The translations under genes were made by a program, and so were the position numbers. Shown here piece after piece: positions 25,761 through 33,646 of a stretch of 64,000 nucleotides of DNA (its first letter is position 1; each line of letters begins with the position of its first letter). The notes beneath the pieces were generated by a model. That model was not told the origin of the DNA, made no database searches, and was given only the letters and a program-made list of their open reading frames with translations. This DNA comes from JANNPJ01 sp965200525. Lineage in GTDB: Bacteria; Actinomycetota; Actinomycetes; Actinomycetales; Kineosporiaceae. The stretch is taken from assembly GCA_965200525.1 (NCBI GenBank), contig OZ241368.1, forward strand, positions 930,001 through 994,000, in the 5' to 3' direction.

Positions 25761-28700
25761 TCAGTTCTTGTAGACCCCGAACTCGTAGAGCGAGTATCCG
25801 TAGTCGGCGAGGGCGCGAACCGTCCCCGTCATCCGGACGTACCGGCCGGAGCCGGCCTTGTCGATCTGGTCGAAACCGCCGTCACCGGCGGTGGTGCTGT
25901 AGTAGTCGGTCCAGTTGGTGCCGTCGGTCGATGTCTGGACCTTGTACGACTTGGCGTACGCGGATTCCCAGGCGAGCTGGACGTGGTCGAACGTCTGGTT
26001 CGATCCGAGGTCCACCTGGATCCACTCCGGGTCGACCAGCCACTCGCTGGCCCACCGGGTGCCGATGTCGCCGTCCACGGCCAGCGCCGGCGACTGCGGG
26101 CCGTTGGTGCCGGTCGGCTGGAAGGACGACGCCGTGGCGGTCTTGCCCTTGGCGATGTTCGTCCCCGGCACCGTCGGGGCCACGACCTTGAACGACTTCT
26201 GGTCGATGCCGACGTTGCCGTGGCCGTCGAAGGCGTAGACGTAGACCTTCCACACCCCGGTGGTCTGCGGAGCCACCGCACTGAACTGGCCCGGTGCCGT
26301 CTGGGTGAAGACGACGTTGGTCAGTCCGGTGCCGCCGCCGGGCACGTACTTGTTGTCGTACATCAGGTTGTAGCGGATCGGATCGCCCTGCGGATCGGTG
26401 ACCGCGGCGTTCACGGTCAGGGTTCCGCCGGCCGGCACCGAGGTCTGCGAGCTCAGGGTCAAGCTGTTGATCTCGGGTGCGGTGTTGGCTGGGGCGGTCC
26501 CGGTGTACGCCTTCTGCAGCGCCCCGAAGCCGAGCCGGTGCCAGCCTCCGGTGAAGGTGTTCAGCCACACGCCGCCGAAGTCGTTCTCGGTGCCGTAGTG
26601 GAACTCGGTGACCCCGAGCGCCACTCCCGGGTGGGAGGCGATGGCGTTCCAGGAGGCCGTGTACCCGTCCCGCTTCTGCAGGTCGGTCGGTTCCGTCGGG
26701 ACGCCGTTGACGTCGTTCGGGACCTCCCACTCGCCGGCCGGTCCGCCCTCGGTGACGATGTACGGCTTGGTGTAGCCGCCGTTGATCCAGTCCTGCTTCA
26801 CGTTGCCGATCGCTCCGTAGGAGTTGACCGCCATCAGGTCCAGGTGCGGGGCGTACTGCTTGTAGTACGGCCACGCCCCGGTGTACGCATCGGTGCTGGT
26901 CACCGGGTGGTTCGGGTCGGCCGCATGGATCGCCACGGCCAGCTCGTCCACGTACTTGGCGTAGGCGACCCGCCGGGCCTCCACGTCGGCCGCGGACAGG
27001 CCGTGGTCCTGCATGGTCAGGATGACCTCGTTACCGACATCCCACATCAGCAGGCCCTGGTAACCCTTGAGCGCGTTGACCTGAGCCAGGATCGAGGCCT
27101 TGGTCGCATCCTTGTAGGCCTGGTCGTTCACGTAGTCGGCGCCCTGGTTCAGCCACTCCCCCATGATCACCTTCATGCCCTGCTGGGCCGCGGTGTTCAG
27201 CAGGACGGGTGAACCGGTGTCGTCCACGCCCCAGGTCCGGACCGTGTTGACGCCCGCGGCCTTGAGGTCACGGATGTACCCGTCGGCCGCACCCTGCGGC
27301 GGGCCGTAGGTGAGGCCCTTGATCGTCCAGGGCTGGCCGTTGACGTTCAGGGCCCAGTTGCCCTGCGAACCCGTGACCTTGACCACGCTCGGGCCGGCCG
27401 GGGTGGCCGGGTCGGTCATCGCGGCCGGCACCGTGCCGGCGGCGATCTTGGTCACCGAGACGCTGTCCACGCTCAGCACACCGCCGGAGGTGGTGGCGCC
27501 GGTCGGGGTGGTGGTGCCGGCGTTGGCGTTCGGCAGCGAACCGCCCATCGCCAGGTCGAGGCGCAGGTAGAAGCCGTGGTGCAGGGCCGCCTCCCACGCC
27601 TTGACGCCGACCTGCGACTCCTGGACGACCCAGGTCTGGTGACCGTCGAGGTAGAACCGGACCTCCTCGTTGGTCTTCGACCGGTCGATCACCTGCGAGT
27701 ACTCGTGGTACGCGGTCTGGCAGGTGGCGCAGGAGGCCAGCCCGCTGGTGCGGCCGTCGTACTCGTTGCAGACGCCGCCGGGCGCCGTGCCGCAGTGCAG
27801 GGTCTGGGACAGCTGCGACCGGCCGTTGACGTCGGTCATGATGTCGCTCTCGCCCACCCCCGGCCAGTTGTTGAACGCCGTCCGGTAAGCCGCACCGGTG
27901 GCCCGGAACCCGGGCCAGTAACCCAGGGCGTTGGCCACGTCGGGCTGCTTCAGCACGGCGGTGAACTTGACCTGCTCACCGGCATTGGCGACGAAGTCGT
28001 CCCGCTTGGTCTCGATCCGGCCCGACGTCCACTTGCCGGCGCCGTCCTTGACCGCCTTGATGGCCAGCTTGCCGCTGCCGTCGAGGGCGACGTTGGCCGT
28101 GCTGTCGGTGTCGGTCTCGACCGAACCGGTGCCCCAGTTGGCCGCACCGCCCGGGTACTGCGTTCCGGTGCGCTCCAGCCAGTTGGAGGCCAGCGGAGCG
28201 GTGTTGGCCGCCCCCTCGAACGAGTCGCTCCAGACCGGCGTCCAGTTGCCCGGAATGGTGACCGGGGTGGACCACGGGTCGGTGCCGTTGTTCGGCGGCG
28301 TGGTGCCGGTCACCGGCGGGGTCGTGCCGGTCACCGGCGGGGTCGTGCCGGTCACCGGGGGCGTGGTTCCGGTCACCGGGGGGCCGGTGGTGTGCACGGT
28401 GAACTCCCACAGGGAGTAGCCGTAACCGTTGGCCCGGACCGTGCCGTACATCCGCACGTAGCGGCCGGTGCCGTTGACGGCCAGGGTCTGGACGCCGCCG
28501 GTGCCGGTGGTGGTCGAGTAGGCGTCGGTCCAGCTGGTCCCGTTGTCCGAGACCTGGATCTTGAACGAGGTGCCGTAAGCGGCCTCCCAGTTGAGGATCA
28601 CCTGGCAGACGGTCTGCGAGCTGCCCAGGTCGACCTGGACCCACTGCGGGTCAGTGGCCACGCTGGACCAGCGGGTGTTGGTGTTGCCGTCGAAGGCGTT

Positions 28701-29381
28701 GGGGGCGTCGGTGCCGGCCCCGTTCTCCGAGGACGACGCCTTCGAGGGCTTGTTCAGGGCGGCGTCGGTGGTGCCGCAGGTGCCGGTCGGCGGGCTAGTG
28801 GTGCCGCCGCCCCCGCCGTAGACCTGGAACTCCCACAGCGAGTCGCCGTAGCCGCTGGCCCGGGCGGTCGCGTTCATCCGCACGTACCGGCCACTGCCGG
28901 TCACGGTGAGCGTCTGGACGCCGGCCTGGCCGGTGGTCGCCGGGGTGATGTTGGTCCAGGTGGTCCCGTTGTCCGAGGTCTGGATGGTGAACGTCTTGGC
29001 GAAGGCCGACTCCCAGTTCAGGACGACCTTGCTGATCGACTGGGTGCTGCCCAGGTCGACCTGCAGCCACTGCGGGTCGCTGAACTGGCTCGACCAGCGC
29101 GTCGTGGTGTCACCGTCGACCGCGGCCGAGGCCGGGTTGGCCTGCGCGTTCTCGGTGGACGACGCGGTCGCCGGCTTGCCCTGCGACAGCAATGTGTCGG
29201 CGGCGACGGCCGATCCGCCGGTGACGATCGCGAGATAAGCCGCGAGCATCGCCACCACGGCCCCCATCGCGGTCAGCACCGGGCCGCGCCCGGCCCGGAC
29301 CGCGCGCCGGGGGCCACCCCCCGGACCGGGGCCAGGACCGACCCGAGGCCGGTAGCGGAAGAGGTCGGAACTCGATTTCAT
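25761..29381 (-). CDS. Secreted multidomain glycosidase: F5/8C-F5/8C-GH16-like-TIM barrel-F5/8C
   Basis: 1206 residues. Order: secretion signal with a long basic N-region (hydrophobic core about 35-60); two F5/8-type C (CBM32-like) domains (about 62-190 and 203-330); a linker of four PPVTGTT repeats (334-362); a GH16-like domain (about 380-645); a GH-A clan TIM barrel resembling GH2/GH5 (about 670-960) with Glu785 in MWDVGNE and Glu878 in IVTEGG as likely acid/base and nucleophile; a beta-sandwich (about 968-1067); a third F5/8C domain (about 1075-1206). The GH16 motif ExDxxE reads GESDIMT: the acid/base Glu is Thr516, so that domain may only bind glucan. AGGAG precedes the ATG; a perfect type A operator lies 118 bases upstream. 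Confidence 0.85.
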   Translation of the reverse strand: MKSSSDLFRYRPRVGPGPGPGGGPRRAVRAGRGPVLTAMGAVVAMLAAYLAIVTGGSAVAADTLLSQGKPATASSTENAQANPASAAVDGDTTTRWSSQFSDPQWLQVDLGSTQSISKVVLNWESAFAKTFTIQTSDNGTTWTNITPATTGQAGVQTLTVTGSGRYVRMNATARASGYGDSLWEFQVYGGGGGTTSPPTGTCGTTDAALNKPSKASSSENGAGTDAPNAFDGNTNTRWSSVATDPQWVQVDLGSSQTVCQVILNWEAAYGTSFKIQVSDNGTSWTDAYSTTTGTGGVQTLAVNGTGRYVRMYGTVRANGYGYSLWEFTVHTTGPPVTGTTPPVTGTTPPVTGTTPPVTGTTPPNNGTDPWSTPVTIPGNWTPVWSDSFEGAANTAPLASNWLERTGTQYPGGAANWGTGSVETDTDSTANVALDGSGKLAIKAVKDGAGKWTSGRIETKRDDFVANAGEQVKFTAVLKQPDVANALGYWPGFRATGAAYRTAFNNWPGVGESDIMTDVNGRSQLSQTLHCGTAPGGVCNEYDGRTSGLASCATCQTAYHEYSQVIDRSKTNEEVRFYLDGHQTWVVQESQVGVKAWEAALHHGFYLRLDLAMGGSLPNANAGTTTPTGATTSGGVLSVDSVSVTKIAAGTVPAAMTDPATPAGPSVVKVTGSQGNWALNVNGQPWTIKGLTYGPPQGAADGYIRDLKAAGVNTVRTWGVDDTGSPVLLNTAAQQGMKVIMGEWLNQGADYVNDQAYKDATKASILAQVNALKGYQGLLMWDVGNEVILTMQDHGLSAADVEARRVAYAKYVDELAVAIHAADPNHPVTSTDAYTGAWPYYKQYAPHLDLMAVNSYGAIGNVKQDWINGGYTKPYIVTEGGPAGEWEVPNDVNGVPTEPTDLQKRDGYTASWNAIASHPGVALGVTEFHYGTENDFGGVWLNTFTGGWHRLGFGALQKAYTGTAPANTAPEINSLTLSSQTSVPAGGTLTVNAAVTDPQGDPIRYNLMYDNKYVPGGGTGLTNVVFTQTAPGQFSAVAPQTTGVWKVYVYAFDGHGNVGIDQKSFKVVAPTVPGTNIAKGKTATASSFQPTGTNGPQSPALAVDGDIGTRWASEWLVDPEWIQVDLGSNQTFDHVQLAWESAYAKSYKVQTSTDGTNWTDYYSTTAGDGGFDQIDKAGSGRYVRMTGTVRALADYGYSLYEFGVYKN
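28297..28383. repeat. 21-bp tandem repeat coding the PPVTGTT linker
   Basis: Four near-identical 21-bp units (GTCGTGCCGGTCACCGGCGG type) inside the large glycosidase gene, encoding its Pro/Thr linker between the binding domains and the GH16-like domain. Such repeats expand and contract easily. Confidence 0.8.
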
Positions 29382-29498
29382 GGCGACTCCTGCCTAGATG
29401 GGGGCGGCTTTGACCGCCGGCCATCGGCAGGCGTCATCGCCAGAGCGAGCCAGCAGCGGGTTCGAGCCACCGGTCCGTCCGGTCACCACACCCCACTG

Positions 29499-29512
29499 GG
29501 AGAGCGCTCTCC
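29499..29512. promoter_or_regulatory. Type A operator before the 1206-aa glycosidase
   Basis: Perfect GGAGAGCGCTCTCC palindrome, identical to 24450-24463, 118 bases upstream of the glycosidase start in the divergent region. Expected LacI-2 site. Confidence 0.75.
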
Positions 29513-29715
29513 GACCGTATTACGAGGGTGTTTCACTGTCAATGCATGCGAGGCAGGCGAAATCAAGCAGATCGGAACGAGTGCGACCTGACCCACACCT
29601 GGTGCCGAGATCACGGCCTGGACCAGGGCCACCGTTCACATTTGGCCGTTCGGGTCCGGCTCCGGGCTCGGCGCCTTGACACTCCCGGCACCGTCCAGGC
29701 ACTCTCGGCAACGCG

Positions 29716-29729
29716 GGAGAGCGCTCCAT
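29716..29729. promoter_or_regulatory. Type A operator before bgl2
   Basis: GGAGAGCGCTCCAT, 11 of 14 matches to the palindrome with the GAGCGCTC core intact, 75 bases upstream of the bgl2 ATG. Confidence 0.6.
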
Positions 29730-29803
29730 CACCCACCAAAACGGACGTCGTCACCGCTCTCCGACGACGCCGGTCGAGCCGCGCCCGCGGCCAGGGAGAG
29801 CAC

Positions 29804-31237
29804 ATGCCAGGCAGCCCCAGCACCGCCCACACCGCCCCGGCCGCCGGCTCGGACGACCTGCGCTTTCCGGCCGACTTCTGGTGGGGCGCGGCCACCGCGG
29901 CCTACCAGATCGAGGGTTCGGTCAGCGGGGACGGCCGGACGGCGTCCATCTGGGACACCTTCTGCGCCACCCCCGGCCGGATCGCGGGGGCCCACACCGG
30001 GGAGCCGGCCGCCGATCACTACCGGCGCTACCGCGACGACGTGGCGATGATGGCCGGCCTGGGGCTGAACGCCTACCGGTTCTCCGTCTCCTGGCCCCGG
30101 GTCCAGCCGCACGGGACCGGACCGGCCAACCCGGCCGGCAGCGCCTTCTACGACCGTCTGGTCGACGAGCTGCTGGCCGCCGGGATCCGGCCCGCGGTCA
30201 CGCTGTACCACTGGGACCTGCCCCAGGAACTGGAGGACGCCGGCGGCTGGGCCCACCGCGACACGGCCTACCGGTTCGCCGAGTACGCCGCCCTGGTGGC
30301 CGGGACGCTCGGCGATCGGGTGCAGCTGTGGGGCACCGTGAACGAGCCCTGGTGCTCGGCCTTCCTCGGCTACGGCTCCGGTTCGCACGCCCCCGGCCGG
30401 ACCGATGACGCCGCATCACTGGCCGCGGCCCATCACCTGATGCTGGCCCACGGCCTGGGCGCCCAGGCGATCCGCTCGGTGCTGCCGCGGGCGCAGATCT
30501 CGCTCGCCCTCAACCAGGGCGCGGTGCGGGCCCTCACCCCCGACCCGGCCGACCAGGACGCCGCCCGCCGGGTGGACGGCCTGCTCAACCGGCTGTTCCT
30601 GGATCCGGTGCTGCGCGGGCAGTACCCGGTGGACGTGATCGCCGACACCGCCGCGGTGACCGACTGGGCGTTCGTCCAGGACGGCGACCTGGCCGACATC
30701 GCCGCCGGGGTAGACGTGCTCGGGATCAACTACTACCAGCCCGACCTGGTCGGCGCGGCAACCGAGACGATGCCGGGGCCGTGGTGCTTCCCGGGCAGCC
30801 GCCGGCTGGCCTTCCACACCTCTCCCGGGCCGGTCACCGACATGGGCTGGGCGGTCGACCCCAGCGGCCTGCGCGACGTCCTGCTGCGACTCAAGCGCGA
30901 CTACCCGGGCGTGCCCGTGATCATCACCGAGAACGGGGCCGCGTTCCCCGACCAGGTGGACGGCGAGGGCCAGGTGGCCGACCCGAACCGCATCTCCTAC
31001 CTGCACACCCACCTGCTGGCCGCCCACGAGGCGATCTCCCAGGGGGTGGACCTGCGCGGCTACTTCGTCTGGTCGCTACTGGACAACTTCGAGTGGGCGC
31101 TGGGCTACGACAAGCGCTTCGGGCTGATCCACGTGGACTACGAGACGCAGGCCCGCACCGTGAAAGACAGTGCCCATTGGTACCGGGACGTGATCGCGGC
31201 CGGGGCCGTGCCCCGCGAGGCCGTTCCGATCGGCTGA
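29804..31237 (+). CDS. GH1 beta-glucosidase (bgl2)
   Basis: 477-residue cytoplasmic GH1 enzyme: FWWGAATAAYQIEGS, acid/base Glu181 in TVNEPW, nucleophile Glu376 in ITENGAAF, and WSLLDNFEW near the C-terminus. ATG at 29804 has AGGGAGAG upstream; the frame runs open to 29528 but that part covers the operator region. It is close in sequence to bgl1 (15267) and probably differs in substrate preference. Divergent from the secreted glycosidase, sharing the operator region. Confidence 0.93.
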   Translation: MPGSPSTAHTAPAAGSDDLRFPADFWWGAATAAYQIEGSVSGDGRTASIWDTFCATPGRIAGAHTGEPAADHYRRYRDDVAMMAGLGLNAYRFSVSWPRVQPHGTGPANPAGSAFYDRLVDELLAAGIRPAVTLYHWDLPQELEDAGGWAHRDTAYRFAEYAALVAGTLGDRVQLWGTVNEPWCSAFLGYGSGSHAPGRTDDAASLAAAHHLMLAHGLGAQAIRSVLPRAQISLALNQGAVRALTPDPADQDAARRVDGLLNRLFLDPVLRGQYPVDVIADTAAVTDWAFVQDGDLADIAAGVDVLGINYYQPDLVGAATETMPGPWCFPGSRRLAFHTSPGPVTDMGWAVDPSGLRDVLLRLKRDYPGVPVIITENGAAFPDQVDGEGQVADPNRISYLHTHLLAAHEAISQGVDLRGYFVWSLLDNFEWALGYDKRFGLIHVDYETQARTVKDSAHWYRDVIAAGAVPREAVPIG

Positions 31238-31269
31238 GTTTCTGTTCGGCCGAGTCGGCCGAGTCGGCC

Positions 31270-31310
31270 GAGCCCCGGTCGTGACCGGATCGCGGTCACG
31301 GCCGGGGCTC
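31270..31310. terminator. Bidirectional terminator between bgl2 and the 116-aa gene
   Basis: 17-bp stem GAGCCCCGGTCGTGACC (31270-31286) / GGTCACGGCCGGGGCTC (31294-31310) with one G-T pair, 7-base loop, in the gap between two convergent genes. Directly before it stand three direct copies of CGGCCGAGT (about 31250-31276). Confidence 0.7.
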
Positions 31311-31318
31311 ACGCACGT

Positions 31319-31669
31319 CTACGCGGTGCGAATCCCGACGGACGGCTGCGACGGCGCCGGCACCGACGTGGTCAGGCTGGTCTTGACCGCCGGACGGTCG
31401 GCCAGCACATCGGTCAGCCGGCGGTTGAAGTGCGGGTGCAGCCGTACCGTCTGCTCCAGGATGCGGCGCAGTTCCTGACCGGCCCGCGCGTCCTGCGGGT
31501 CGCCGGCCAGCCGGGCCATGGCGATCTTGGCCCACCCGTCGAGCGTGCCCAGGTGGGTGAACACCTCCAGGAGCGGCTCGCCGGCCGGCTCCGTGAGGGT
31601 TCGGCCCGATGACGCGTGCAGCGCCTCGAACCGCTTGCAGGCTTCGTTCGCCAACTGTGCCGGGTCCAT
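31319..31669 (-). CDS. Hypothetical helical protein (116 aa)
   Basis: Unrecognised. 116 residues, soluble, mostly helical by composition: two or three amphipathic helices (about 3-20, 31-58, 62-90), then a Ser/Thr/Pro-rich tail. No signal or membrane segment. ATG at 31669. It diverges from the GH13 gene; a type A-like operator (31717-31730) lies 48 bases upstream, so it may belong to the sugar regulon. Confidence 0.6.
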   Translation of the reverse strand: MDPAQLANEACKRFEALHASSGRTLTEPAGEPLLEVFTHLGTLDGWAKIAMARLAGDPQDARAGQELRRILEQTVRLHPHFNRRLTDVLADRPAVKTSLTTSVPAPSQPSVGIRTA

Positions 31670-31716
31670 GAGTGGCCGGCCCCCTATCCCATCCGCTGTT
31701 GTCCGACGGCCGGGCC

Positions 31717-31730
31717 GGAGAGCGCTCGCT
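31717..31730. promoter_or_regulatory. Type A operator between 116-aa gene and GH13 gene
   Basis: GGAGAGCGCTCGCT, 12 of 14 matches with the GAGCGCTC core intact, in the 191-base divergent gap; it could serve either promoter or both. Confidence 0.6.
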
Positions 31731-31860
31731 CACAGAGCCAAGCGCGGTCTCCAATGACCGCCGGAGGTGACCCTACGCCCGTCGGCACCCGATCGGGCGC
31801 CATTTCGGCCCGGCCGGCACTCGGGGCGCGAACCTGTGGGACCGCTGATAAACACGAGCC

Positions 31861-33531
31861 GTGAGAATCACTGATACCGCGGACCTCTGGTGGAAGAACG
31901 CCGTCATCTATTGCCTCGACGTGGAGACATTTCTCGACTGGAACGGGGACGGCGTCGGTGATCTGCCCGGCCTGGCCCAGCGGATCGACTACCTGGAAGA
32001 GCTGGGCATCACCTGTCTGTGGCTGATGCCGTTCTATCCGTCACCGGATCGTGACGACGGGTACGACATCAGTGACTTCTATGGCGTCGACCCACGTTTG
32101 GGCACTCACGGTGACCTGGTGGAGGCGATCCGTACCGCCCGGGACCGTGGCATCCGGGTGATCGTCGACCTGGTCGTCAACCACACCTCGGACCAGCACC
32201 CGTGGTTCGTCTCGTCCCGCTCCAGCCGCGAGTCGCCGCACCGGGACTGGTACGTCTGGGTCGACGAGCCGCCGGCCGAGCCGAAACTCGAACCGGTGTT
32301 TCCGGACCAGGAGAAGAGCGCCTGGCAGTACGACCGAAAGACCAGGCAGTACTACCTGCATCATTTCTATCGGTACCAGCCGGATCTGAACGTCACCAAT
32401 CCCCTGGTCCGCGACGAGATCGCCAAGGTGATCGGATTCTGGCTGGCCCTGGGAGTCTCCGGGTTCCGGGTCGACGCGGTGCCGTTTCTGCTGAACACCG
32501 TGGGCGAGCCGCACAGCGCGCTGCCCCACCCGCACGACTTCCTCCGGTCGCTGCGCGGCTTCCTGGGCCGGCGAACGGGCGAGGGCATCCTGCTGGGCGA
32601 GGTGAACCTGCCCCACGACCAGCAGCGCGAATTCTTCGGCAACGACGACGGCGACGAGCTGACCATGCAGTTCGACTTCATCGCGATGCAGAACCTGTAC
32701 CTGTCCCTGGCCCGCCAGGACGCCGGGCCGCTGGCCGCGGCGCTGACCAGCCGGCCGAAGATCCCGCCGGACGCGCAGTGGGCCACCTTCGTGCGCAACC
32801 ACGACGAGCTGACCCTGGACAAGCTGACCGACGAGGAACGTCAGGAGGTGTTCGCCGCCTTCGGACCGGAGCCGCAGATGCAGGTCTACGGCCGGGGCCT
32901 GGTTCGCCGGCTGCCCCCGATGCTGGACGGCGACCCGCGCCGGGTCCGGATGGCCTACAGCCTGATGTTTTCCCTGCCCGGCACCCCGGTGCTGTTCTAC
33001 GGCGAGGAGATCGGCATGGGCGAGAACCCGACCGAGGCCAGCCGCAGCGCGGTGCGCACCCCGATGCAGTGGACCGCCGGTGAGAACGGCGGTTTCTCCA
33101 CCGCCGCTGCCGAGGATCTGGCCGCACCGGTGGTGACCGGCGGCTTCGCCCCGGAACACGTCAACGTGGCCGACCAGCGCAACGACCCGGACTCGTTGCT
33201 GAACTTCATCCGGCTGCTGACCACCCGCTACCGGGCCTGCCCGGAGCTCGGCTGGGGCGAGTTCGAGATCGTCGAGCAGCCGCACGCGCCCGTCCTGGCC
33301 CATCGCCTGACCTGGGACGACGCCAGCCTGATCGCGCTGCACAACCTGAGCCCGGACGCCGTCACGGTGCCGTTCACCGTGGCCGGAGCCGGTTCCGGGT
33401 GCGAGCTGGTCGACCTGCTTCAGCCGGGCAGCACCGCGGTGGACGAGGACGGCGGGTGCGAGGTGGCGCTGGACGGTTACGGCTACCGCTGGCTGCGGGT
33501 GATGCACCCCGGAGACCGCCGGTTGCGCTGA
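31861..33531 (+). CDS. GH13 alpha-amylase family, trehalose synthase-like
   Basis: 556-residue GH13 enzyme. The opening (VIYCLDVETFLDWNGDGVGDLPGL), the DYGYDISDFYGVDPRLGT-like block and the QYYLHHFYRYQPDLN segment match the trehalose synthase / subfamily 16 group that interconverts maltose and trehalose. Catalytic residues are nucleophile Asp205 (GFRVDAVP), acid/base Glu247 (LLGEVNL), and transition-state Asp315 (RNHDEL). GTG start without a visible ribosome site. It is shorter than the about 590 residues of actinobacterial TreS and is not linked to pep2 or glgE, so a related glucosyltransferase or glucosidase activity is possible. Reading from an operator-bearing gap suggests sugar control. 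Confidence 0.82.
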   Translation: MRITDTADLWWKNAVIYCLDVETFLDWNGDGVGDLPGLAQRIDYLEELGITCLWLMPFYPSPDRDDGYDISDFYGVDPRLGTHGDLVEAIRTARDRGIRVIVDLVVNHTSDQHPWFVSSRSSRESPHRDWYVWVDEPPAEPKLEPVFPDQEKSAWQYDRKTRQYYLHHFYRYQPDLNVTNPLVRDEIAKVIGFWLALGVSGFRVDAVPFLLNTVGEPHSALPHPHDFLRSLRGFLGRRTGEGILLGEVNLPHDQQREFFGNDDGDELTMQFDFIAMQNLYLSLARQDAGPLAAALTSRPKIPPDAQWATFVRNHDELTLDKLTDEERQEVFAAFGPEPQMQVYGRGLVRRLPPMLDGDPRRVRMAYSLMFSLPGTPVLFYGEEIGMGENPTEASRSAVRTPMQWTAGENGGFSTAAAEDLAAPVVTGGFAPEHVNVADQRNDPDSLLNFIRLLTTRYRACPELGWGEFEIVEQPHAPVLAHRLTWDDASLIALHNLSPDAVTVPFTVAGAGSGCELVDLLQPGSTAVDEDGGCEVALDGYGYRWLRVMHPGDRRLR

Positions 33532-33646
33532 ATTCCGGGTACGGCCTCGGCCGAACAGACCATTAACTGAGTGAGAGCAATCCATTGCTCAGGGTTACTC
33601 CGAATGGGTGACGGGCATTGCCATGCCCGAATCCGAAGGAGAACCG

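Larger units (their letters stand above)
29382..29803. other. Divergent promoter region between the glycosidase and bgl2
   Basis: 422 bases with no convincing gene. Contains two type A operators (29499-29512 and 29716-29729), one for each divergent gene. The AT-rich stretch 29515-29545 may hold the leftward promoter. Confidence 0.6.

Noticed and set aside
28297..28383. Repeat taken as a recombination or attachment site
   Set aside because: The 21-bp units encode a regular Pro/Thr linker between domains, a common feature of secreted glycosidases.
33532..33646. Possible small gene between the GH13 and DUF4331 genes
   Set aside because: The only frames are short extensions of the DUF4331 frame; AAGGAG points to the ATG at 33647.
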